Assembly (NCBI RefSeq): GCF_963678635.1
Contig: NC_087065.1
Coordinates: forward strand, 61,468,754 to 61,532,753
Origin: Symsagittifera roscoffensis
Lineage: Eukaryota; Xenacoelomorpha; Acoela; Convolutidae
Length of the DNA stretch: 64,000 bases
Reading direction: 5' to 3'
Below the pieces are notes generated by a model, which was not told where the DNA came from, ran no database searches, and saw only the letters and a program-made list of their open reading frames with translations. Position 1 is the first letter of the stretch. Each line of letters opens with the position of its first letter. Position numbers and translations under genes: made by a program. Of the stretch, positions 23,698-33,300 are shown in pieces.

Positions 23698-24436
23698 GTT
23701 CCGACTTTCGATACGAAAGTGACGGAATATTTGTGCTCGGGGTGGGTTTTTTTTTCTTCAGACAAATTTCGACTTTTTAACTAGCCATTTTTGACGGAAT
23801 TTTTTATATCATTCGAAAGGTATTGTTGTCCTGAGCTCAAATTTGAAAAGATATTTCACCTGTGATCATTCTTCGTAAAGTTACGGGGGTTTAAAGTTTG
23901 CCATTTTGGCCAATTTGGGACAATTAACGCGCGATATATTTCTCGCTATAAACGCGTAAGCGGAGAGTTAATCCGTCGGCTCTTTTCCAGTTTCCCCCCC
24001 CCCTCTCAAATTCAACTTTGAAAAGCTTATTTAACGTTGTCATAATGCAATGAAATTTGGCGTGGTGAACAAAACGACAACTGTGAACAGATTTGTTCTT
24101 CATACTTTACAGCGTAAAATCACGCATTTAGCCGTAATAACACTTAAAACAAACATAAAACTCGGTATTTTGAAAGGTGGGGGGGAACTGGAAAAGAGCC
24201 AATCCGTCTTAGAAATTGTTCAAATTATTTGTCATAATTGGTTTGTTACAAGGAGCGAAATCTATCCTTTTGTACTTTAAATGGCGTGTGGGGGGATGAT
24301 TTTCATAAAAAAATTCAAATTTTAGAATTTTTTTTTTCATTTTGTTTTCATTGAATTTTTTAATGTTAATACTGCTCCATAAACCTTAAAAGGCAGTCGG
24401 AACATTCAGGGCTTCGCCCTGATACGAGCAGTCTTG
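23698..24436 (+). mobile_element. Family A element, copy 5, interrupted by family L
   Basis: Complete ends GTTCCGACTTTCGATACGAA and CGAGCAGTCTTG, both hairpins intact. The interior is interrupted at 23978-24200 by a smaller element; without it the copy has the usual length. T flanks both ends. Confidence 0.8.
23978..24200. mobile_element. Family L MITE inside a family A element
   Basis: A 223-bp element with terminal inverted repeats GGCTCTTTTCCAGTT followed by a C-run, mirrored at the right end as AACTGGAAAAGAGCC. The 8-bp flank AATCCGTC is present at 23970-23977 and 24201-24208. The target sequence is recognisable as family A, so the empty site is known from other copies. No coding capacity. 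Confidence 0.9.
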
Positions 24437-24439
24437 TTT

Positions 24440-24940
24440 CAATTTGGTAAATGAATACAGCTTGTTCAGGAAAAAAATATATAGAGAAGTCGATTATTGC
24501 ATCAATGCCTATTTTGCATTTCTGAGAATTGGTTATTTTAGTTAGTAGATTAGATTAGCTAGATGCGCATACTTAGCATTTCTGAGAAACATCATTTCAG
24601 CTTTATTATAATTTCGCATGCTCAGCAGAATCATATAGCCGAGTTGTTTTTTCATTTTTCTGCCGATGTTTTCTGTTTCGGCCTCATTTTGACCAGAAAA
24701 CGGAAGTAATAGTTATTGCGTGTTTAATTGATAAAGTTCCTGTTTTGTATTTCTCAGAAATGCATTTAAAACAATAATTTTGCGTGGTGTATTTCTCCGA
24801 AATGTAAATCGCGTGTTATAACAATCATTTTGCGTTGTCAATTTATCAGAAATGTACTTTGTCGTTTAAAAATCCCATCAAAAACGGTTGTCGATTTAAC
24901 GGCTGTCGCCTTATTTGCCGGTCACCTGGGCCTGGTTCGA
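24440..24940. other. Intergenic with recurring TTCTGAGAA-type motifs
   Basis: No gene. TTCTGAGAA or close variants occur at 24520, 24580, 24751, 24793, 24843 (imperfect) and, inside repeat E, at 25000. Confidence 0.5.
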
Positions 24941-24944
24941 GATC

Positions 24945-25095
24945 GGCTGTCCAATCAATAAGACGACAGCTAAAAAGACGACAATTCTCCGCATTGTATT
25001 TCTGAGAAATTTAAACCGCTTTAATTCGAATTGCTCTTTTTACATGTAATAACTCTCATTTGCCGTCTTAATGTCTCGTCGGCATTATGGCATCT
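24945..25095. repeat. Dispersed repeat E, copy 2
   Basis: Matches 21955-22120 over its length, including CAATAAGACGACAGCT, TGTATTTCTGAGAAA and CCGTCTTAATGTCTCGTC. Confidence 0.55.
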
Positions 25096-25617
25096 CATCT
25101 TATTCGCTTAGCACCTCGGTATTGGGACGGTACTATGATTTAAACGGGGACCGATCGTTTAGCAGACCAATCTTTTAGCATAAAAAGTGAAAAATGAGTC
25201 TTTTAGCAGACCAACGTAATAATGGATGATGGATTGACAGACTCAAAAAGACGCTCAGTCTGGGGCCAAGCTTCCCCAATTCAGACAATTAGCTCGCAAT
25301 TTGTAAACAAAATTATCCTTTCAAAAACACAGCAGTCTAAATTAGCGGTAAAACAAAGGTTTACGCGCACAATAACACTCGTGTTCAATTGAAGCGCAGC
25401 GGAGCAAGCGGTCGCTAATCGCCAATGCCGCGTTTGAATTTAGCTATCACACTTTATAATTGTTCTGAGTCTGCTAAAAAACCGGTCTGCTAAAATCCCT
25501 AGCACCGATTTAAACCGATTTTTAAAGCCTATGATGCTTTCATAAATTTAATTTTCCACTTCACATAAACTAATATGACTGAAAAATTTTGCTTTTCGAA
25601 TTGTTGAGTAAGGTCTG
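25096..25617. other. Intergenic, no recognisable feature
   Basis: No gene. A short repeated phrase TTTAGCAGACCAA occurs twice near 25158 and 25200. Confidence 0.4.
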
Positions 25618-26200
25618 TATGGTTGCGTACCAGTGTTTAGACGGGTGCCGGACATCAAGCCGACGGGACTTCAAGCCGAATTGTAAAATTAGGGACTTCA
25701 AGCCGTTAATTTTCTTATTAAGTGATGAAATAGGATTAATTTGAAAACTTTTTAAAAGAATTTCCTTATTTTATGATCTTTTTCAGTAGTTATTGACTTT
25801 TTCATAAAATTTAAACCTCCAAATGATGTTAAGGAAAGTTGAAAATAAAACACGGTTGAAGGCAATTTTCTTGCTTATAAATCATGCATTTCAAAAACCG
25901 TCTGAAATTATTAACGAATGCCAATCCTAAGTGATTCATTGTCATGAAAAACGCTTATTGTGGACTAAACTTGCCTAAATTTTTGAAAAGCAACGTTTTA
26001 CAGATAAAAAAAATTGTAATTTTAGGTGCTTGAAAAGTTTAAATTTCGGCGTGAAGTCCCTTCGGCTTGAAGTCCTGTCGGCAACTTAGTTTAGACAACC
26101 GCGTATTCAGACTCGTCAGTATTGAGACAAATACTGTAGTAACCAATCAGAATCGAGACAAGGAAGAAATGAATAATTAATAATTATTTATGTATGGTGA
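25618..26200. mobile_element. Family C inverted-repeat element, copy 1 (half), split by family D
   Basis: GGTTGCGTACCAGTGTTTAG before the D insertion and AACCGCGTATTCAGACTCGT after it together match the left end of family C. The copy ends after its left arm. Confidence 0.65.
25643..26088. mobile_element. Family D MITE inserted in family C
   Basis: 446 bp. The left end is GGGTGCCGGACATCAAGCCG; the right end has the mirrored module CGGCTTGAAGTCC but has lost its last bases. GTTTAGAC at 25635-25642 and 26089-26096 is an exact 8-bp duplication, and the sequence across it restores family C. Confidence 0.85.
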
Positions 26201-26204
26201 CGTA

Positions 26205-26425
26205 GGTTACGTAGCAGTATGTAGACAACCGCGTATTCATACTCGTCAGTAAGCAGACAAATACTATTTTACCCAATTAGAATGGAGACAAGGAAGAAAT
26301 TAATAATTAATATTTGTTTAATTCGTAAGTTTGCTTTCTCATCTCGATTTTTATTGGCTAATATAATATTCGTCTGCTTACTGACGGAAAACGTGGTTGT
26401 CTTAATACAGCCCGCACTCCGTAAC
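26205..26425. mobile_element. Family C inverted-repeat element, copy 2
   Basis: Left arm GGTTACGTAGCAGTATGTAG then AACCGCGTATTCATACTCGT and CAGTAAGCAGACAAATACTA; right arm mirrored (TCGTCTGCTTACTGACGG, ACGTGGTTGTCTTAATACAG). The element can fold over most of its length. No coding capacity. Confidence 0.75.
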
Positions 26426-26433
26426 TAGAATTA

Positions 26434-27080
26434 TGATGGAGTGCGGTCTGTATTTAGGGTGAATTCCCATAGGTTCCAATATTCATAGGTTCCAAAATAA
26501 AAAATCAGTCGCATAAGTTCCAAAATTTATCTTCTTGAATTCTGATTGGTTGAAATTTGAGCCAACGAATTTATGGATTGATTGTTTACTGTTCAACCAG
26601 CATAAACTCAAGCTGCAGAATAGTGACCGCCGCAGTCGCGCCAACGTGTTGCGAGCTTGCCACCAAAGGGTAGGACTCTATACGAAATTTAGAGCCGGTT
26701 ATCGCCGCGAAGCGGCGATGCGCGCGTAGCGCGCCCACCGGCGACCTTAAACCGAGACTCGGCTAATTTAGTCTTTTGACCAATTGGAAAGATTTGGAAC
26801 TTATGCGACTGCTTTTTTATTTTGGAACCTATGGGACTGATTTTTCATTTTGGAACCTATGAATACGCACCGTATCTAGACAACCGCGCATTCACCCTCG
26901 TCAGTATTAAGACAAATACTGTATGAACCAATCAGAATCGAGATAAGACATAAATAATCCGAAATAAGTAACAATTATTTATTAATTTCTTCCTTGTCTC
27001 GATTCTGACTGGTTAAAACAGTATTTGTCTAAATACTGACCTGTCTGAATACGCGGTTGTCTAAATACTGCTACGTAACC
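26434..27080. mobile_element. Family C inverted-repeat element, copy 3, split by family B
   Basis: Left end GGAGTGCGGTCTGTATTTAG, interruption, then GACAACCGCGCATTCACCCT through GCGGTTGTCTAAATACTGCT and CGTAACC. The arms pair around a short AT-rich centre at about 26955-26985. Confidence 0.75.
26458..26871 (-). mobile_element. Family B MITE inserted in family C
   Basis: 414 bp, the same length as the copy at 17241, in reverse orientation. It contains the hairpin TCGCCGCGAAGCGGCGA. The flanks GTATTTAG (26450-26457) and GTATCTAG (26872-26879) are an 8-bp duplication with one later change. It interrupts family C at a point whose uninterrupted sequence is known from other copies. Confidence 0.88.
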
Positions 27081-27229
27081 AATTATGATGCACTTAGATA
27101 TCCTCTAAATTTGACATTGATCTAAATTTGTTACTTATCGGTACGGTTGCTTAGATCTTAAAACGCAAACAATCTGACCCTCATTTTGCTGTTTCTGCTT
27201 GAATTACGACTCTTCGGCCACTTGAACAA

Positions 27230-27333
27230 ATGTCTCGCAGTGTCGTTTCATCATCGGGAGCATCATCAGGCGATGGTCTGTACGTATGCACCTTTTACAA
27301 CAACGCATCAGGCTGTAACCGTCCAAACTGCAG
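27230..27333 (+). CDS. PARP12-like gene, exon 1
   Basis: ATG at 27230 opens 34 codons plus two bases: a short Ser/Gly-rich leader, then the first half of finger 1 (VCTFYNNASGCNRPNC). The exon ends AACTGCAG followed by GCAAGG, the usual context of a GC splice donor. Joining to exon 2 adds RYLH and completes the finger. No TATA box was recognised upstream. Confidence 0.8.
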
Positions 27334-30300
27334 GCAAGGGCTTGGAAATGAATCTGTATTTAAAATTATAATGGCCATTAATGGACAAATTAATGGATTT
27401 CAACGAAACCCATTAATGACATAGTGCTGATTCAAGTTGTCCAGACGATATATAAAACTTGAAACGCGTTTGGGTTGAAATTGGGTTGATATTAAGTAAA
27501 AAATGACAAAAAAAAAGTTTGCTGAATTTTATTTGGTTCATTTTTTAACCAACTTTGGGCCAAATTTTACCCCAAAACGGACCATTTTTTATTTTTTTTA
27601 GTCAATAAATTTTTACGCTAAAACTACCTGGACAATTACAGACAAAACTATATCAAATTGAGAAGTGTATGAGAGTAAACAAACCAGCCGACGTATAAAC
27701 CAATCGAAAATACGCAGAGTGTATAAGCCAGACGAAAAGTTACATCATATGAATGAAATTTGCATAACTCTCGTAACTGTTACATAATTGTAACAACTAT
27801 TATATAACACGTATTTTCGGCTGGTTGATGCTTCGGCTGCTTTATACTTCGGCTGATTTATATAGCACCAAGTGTATAACATCCAAAATGTATATAAATT
27901 AAATTATTTTTTGCTTCGTTAGCCAAAAAATTTCATTTTTGCTACATGAAACTCCAATTTTTTGAAAAAGTTTCAAACGAAAGAAAAAAATATTGGAATA
28001 GTTCTTAGCGTTTAGACGTTTTCATACACCAAGTATCATGCCTCAATTCAATTGGTGCAATTTATGAGCGATTAAACCGCAGTTTACGCGTTAATTGCAC
28101 GCAATATCTCGCTAGTTAATTGTACCAAATTAGCCAAATTGGTAATTCTGAAACCCCGTACCTTTTCAAAAACTAATCAAAGTACAAAATATCTTTTTAA
28201 TTTTAAACTCAAGGCAGCAATACCTTTCAGATGATGTAAAAGCTCTCTCAAAATGACTAGGTTAAGAAAGTCGAAATGTGTCTGGAGAAAAAACCCTACC
28301 CGAACACAATTATTCAGGATTTTTCTTCGAAAGTCAGAACAGCATGAATGCTCATATCAAGGCGAGTTGTTGTAAATTGGCAATCTTCAAACATCCACCA
28401 TAACTTAACGTAAAATGGGTACATGTCCTACAAAAAATCCGCTCAAAATGGCTAGCTAAAATTGAAATTAATCTGGAGAGAAAACCACTTCCAGCACAAA
28501 TACTCCGTAGCTTTCTCCGAAAAGTCGGATCAAAATTGGAATAATTAATTTCGATTCGTCCAATGACTGAATGCAAAACGAAACAAGACTTCTCGTATCA
28601 GGGCAAAGCCTTGAATGTTCCGACTGCCTTTTAAGGTTTATGCAGCAGTAATAACATTAAAAAATTCAATAAAATAAAACAAAACAAATTTTTTTTTCTA
28701 AAATGTGAATATTTTTAAATTAAAATCATCGCCCACACGCCATATAAAGTACAAAAGGATAGATTTTGCTCCTTGTAACAAACCATTTATGGCAAATAAG
28801 CTTTTTTTAACCAATTTGGAACGATTTCTAAGACGGATTAACTCTCCGCTTACGCGTTAATAGCGCGAAATATATCGCTTGTTAATTGTCCCAAATTGGC
28901 CGAAATGGAAATCTTTAAACCCCCGTAACTTTACAAAAAATAATCACAGGTGAAATATTTTTTCAAATTTAAGCTCAGGACAACAATACCTTTCGAATGA
29001 TATAAAAAAATTCCGTCAAAAATGGCTAGTTAAAAAGTCGAAATTTGTCTGAAGAAAAAAAAACCCACCCCGAGCACAAATATTCCGTTACTTTCGTATC
29101 GAAAGTCGGAATAACAAAACTGCTCGTATCAGGGTGAAGCCCTGAAAGTTCCGACTGCCTTTTAAGTTTTATGGAGCAGTAATAACATGAAAAAATTAAT
29201 TGTAATAAAATAAAATGAACAATTTAATTTCTAAAATTTGAACTTTTTTTGAAAATCATCCCCCACACGCCATATAAAGTACAAAAGGATAGATTTTGCT
29301 CCTTGTAACAAATCAATTATGACAAATGAGCTTTCAACCAATTTGGAACGATTTCTAAGACGGATTAAATATCCGCTGACGCGTTAATAGCGCGAAGCGA
29401 AATATATCGCGCGTTAATTGTCCCAAATTGGCCAAAATGGCAATCTTTAAACCCCCATAATTTTACAAAAAATGATCACAGGTGAAATATCTTTTTGATT
29501 TTAAGCTCAGGACAACAATACCTTTTGAATGATATGAAAAAAATTCCGCCAAAAACGGCTAGTTAAAAATTCGAAATTTGTCTGCAGAAAAAACCAACCC
29601 CGAGCACAAACATTCCGTTACTTTCGTTACGAAAGTCGGAACATTAATTTAAAACCTTCTCTCACTTTTTCATAGTTTGCTTTCCATTTTATTTTGTTTT
29701 TTGCTTTTTATTTTTTTTTGGTTCAATGTCGATGCTACTCAAATTGTCAATCTAATTGATCTACAACCTGTTAAATAAATAATCCGACTTTTCAATGCAT
29801 TCGTTTTTGTGGTGTCTCATGTACTTTGATAATATGAAATTTGGGACTAATTAAACTTCCTCTCCCCCAAAACCGTTTGAGGAGGAGGATGTTAACTTGG
29901 TTCTAAATTAGTAATTTTCAGCCAATTAGAATCGAGCGCATTTTACATGCAGTGCATAGCAAATTTATTGCGAATTAAATGCTGGGGTGGAAGATCTTAA
30001 GTTAGTCTATCTGGGGGGTCACGTAGCAGTATTTAGACAACCGCGTATTCAGACTCGTGAGTAAGCAGACAAATACTATATTAACCAATCCGAATCGAGA
30101 CAAAGAAGAAACAAAACTGCTCGTATATCAGGGCAAAGCCCTGAATGTTCCGACTGTCCCTTATTTCATATCGAATAGTTTTTGGTAAAAGAAAATATTG
30201 AAAACCTGTACAATTTGAACAATATCAAAGTGCAAAATTTTGAGTAATTGGAAATTAATACGACCAATTAGCTAGCCTCAATTCAAAATGGAACGATTTT

Positions 30301-33300
30301 GTGAGGGATAATTCGCCACGCATAAATAATTCCTATTACGCTCTCAGCATTATGAATAAACTTTTCAAAGCGCGCATGATTTAGTCCAGATAATGGCAAA
30401 TTTGGCAATTTTCAAACCCGCAGAACTTTACAAAAAATAATCCGAGGTGGAAATCTCTTTTTACATTTGAACTCAGGAAGTCAATATCTTGGAAAATATA
30501 GAAAATTTTTGTTGAAAGTTATCATTCCGATCGGTGAAAATTGACTGAATAAAAAAAACACACCGAGCATAAATATTCCGTTTTCTTCGAAAGTCGGAAC
30601 AATAAATAATTAATAATTACCTATTTCGTAAGTTTGCTTTCTCATCTCGATTCTGATTGGGTAATATAGTTTTGTCTGCTTACTGACGAGTATGAACACG
30701 TGGTTGTCTAAATACAGACCGCACTCTATCTGGGGGAGAGGGAGGGGAGGGGGCGTTCAGCAGTGGCGAAAAAAGCGAGAAAGCTTCAGAATAATTTAAA
30801 CGCATTTTCTGAAGAGCGGGATTTCAATGGCGCTAATTAACAAAAAACGGGGGATTTTATCAGGCGCGAACTACCGAATGGGCGAAAAACTCGTGGACGG
30901 AAGACCGAAAACAAATAAGCCGAAAGTCAATTTTTAAAAAGAATCAATTGCCATTCAATTAGAATGAATTAAATGAAGCAATATTTTGTTTCTTTCATAA
31001 CGAAACCCTTGAAATACAAAATTTGTTCCAATTTGGCGGCGGTCAGTGGCAATTTGAAAATTTTGCATGTTTTTGCCGTTTTTATATTCGGCCAATGTCA
31101 ATAATTAGTCTCTGGTAATGTTTTTTTCTTTCAGATTTTCACGCCCTTTCCAAATTTTCTTTTAAAATTTTAGGTTACTGACGTCTCAAAATTTGCAACT
31201 TAGACGTTTTGGCTCCAAAATAAATTTTAATTTGCAGTTGCAGACATTAAACAGTTGCCAAAATTTGCAACTTAGACGTTTTGGCTCCAAAATAAATTTT
31301 AATTTGCAGTTGCAGACATTAAACAGTGCCAATTGGTCCTTTTGCGCATTCGGTCCTTCGCGTATGAGGGATTTTTTCGCTTTTTTTTCGCGCATTCGGT
31401 CCTTCGTGTTATGAGGGATTCCACCAAAGAAAATCACTCCGATTTTGGCGTCAAAATGTCTGCAACTGCAAATTAAACAATTATTTTGGAGCCAAAACGT
31501 CTAAGTTGCAATTTTTTTTGCTCAAAATTTTATAGTATCAATAAAGATTGTAAACGATTGCCGTTTTATATTTGATTGCCGCACTTAATATGATGAAATT
31601 TGTCTCAATTTTTGGTACTGTTGATAAAAACTTTCGTTTTCGCACTGTTGAACTAATTTTTTTGGGCACTGTTGCACTTCAGCTCTGTTTTACTGCCCCG
31701 GGGGGATGTTAAATTGATCCAAAACTTGTTTTCTTTTATGACCCGTCTATTTTTTGCTATTTCACCTGTGACCATTTTTGTAAAGTTAGGGTTGAAAAAA
31801 GCAAATTTGTGATAATTAAGTCGTGATGTATTTCGTTTTACTGAAACGTGCGCAGAGAATTGAAGAAATAACAATTTGGTCTTGTGAATGTATTAACAAT
31901 CGCAAACATTTTAAATGTTCTTTTCTAATATAAAATAACAAAAAACAAAGAAAAATATCAGACTTTTTGTTCTTTTTTTCCCTATTTTATCAATTTTTTA
32001 ACGAAAAATTTTTAATGCATTTTAAAGAACACTCGGATCATTCAGGACTTAGAATTTTCAAGCAGTTAACTTATGTATAGGGATTGCTTCGCAAATTTTA
32101 ACAACAAGCAGACAGACGGCTCGGAGAGCTAATGCAATGAATGCAGATTTAGTGATTTCGGATATAAACGATTTTAAAATTGAACAAAACTGCTCGTATC
32201 AGGGCAAAGCCTTGAATGTTCCGACTGTCTTTTAAGGTCTATGGAGCAGTAATAACATGGAAAATTTAAAAGTAATAACATAAAATTACTTTCTTTTCTC
32301 TAAAACTTGAGAATGTTTTGTAAAAACATATCCCCACACGCTCCTATTAACAAATTTTTAACAGTGATAGATTTTGCTCGTATTACCCAATCAATTAAGC
32401 ATATAATTTATTAAGCATATAAGCTTCCTTTAACCAATTCGGAACAATTTCTAAGACTGATTAAATATCCACTTACGCGTTATAAGCGCGAAATATATCG
32501 CGCGTTAATTGTCCCAAATTGGCCAAATTGACAATCTTTAAACCCCCGTAACTTTACAAAAAATGATCACAGGTGAAATATTTTTTCAAATTTAAGCTCA
32601 AGACAACAATAGCTTTCGAATGATATAAAAAGCAAAAACTTCGGTCCAAAATGGCTTGTTAAACAGTCGAAATTTGTCTGAAGAAAAAAAACCCACCCGA
32701 GCACAAATAGTCCGTTACTTTCGTTACGTCGGAACATTAAAAAAGGCATAAACAACCAGAAAATTATCTAACAATTTGATTATCGATTTTTAAAGTTAGA
32801 TTAAATGATTTTCTCTAAAATATAGATGTGCATTCACTATTCCAAGCCCCTATCTGCAGGTATCTGCACCTGTGTCAATACTGGGTAGTTGGTAGATGCG
32901 ATTTTGTGACCAACTGCAAAAGGTCACACCAGGTCTGGCCTTCGGAGCGCCTGAAGATAAACAAAGCCGGCTACGATCCGGATAATTATGAACTCTGGAA
33001 AGATCTGATAGTAAATTTGGAAGAAAAGCTGGACGAAAAAATACGATTACCAGATTTGTGCACGCATTACAACTCGACACGAGGGTGCAATAAAGGAGAT
33101 AAGTGTCCGTTTATTCACATGTGCAAGCACTTGCTGGCATCGAAATGCAAAAACGAAAACAACTGTGAATACAGCCACAATGTGTGTCCAAAAGATGCTA
33201 ATATTCTAAGGAAGAATGGGCTCGAAGGTGATATTACGGACCTTACGATCGGCTACGTACAGTTAAAAAGAAAGAAAGTTCCGCCAACCAACCAAAATAT

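Larger units (their letters stand above)
27334..32859 (+). other. PARP12-like gene, intron 1 (GC-AG, 5.5 kb)
   Basis: Donor GCAAGG at 27334, acceptor TATCTGCAG ending at 32859. It holds family A fragments and four complete or near-complete family A copies, a family C copy and a foldback element. The stretch 27430-28030 shows no recognisable feature. Confidence 0.75.

Noticed and set aside
32828-32859. Start of the PARP12-like protein at the GTG at 32828
   Set aside because: GTG is not expected as a start, the preceding finger would be incomplete, and joining exon 1 at 32860 gives a perfect CCCH finger in phase.
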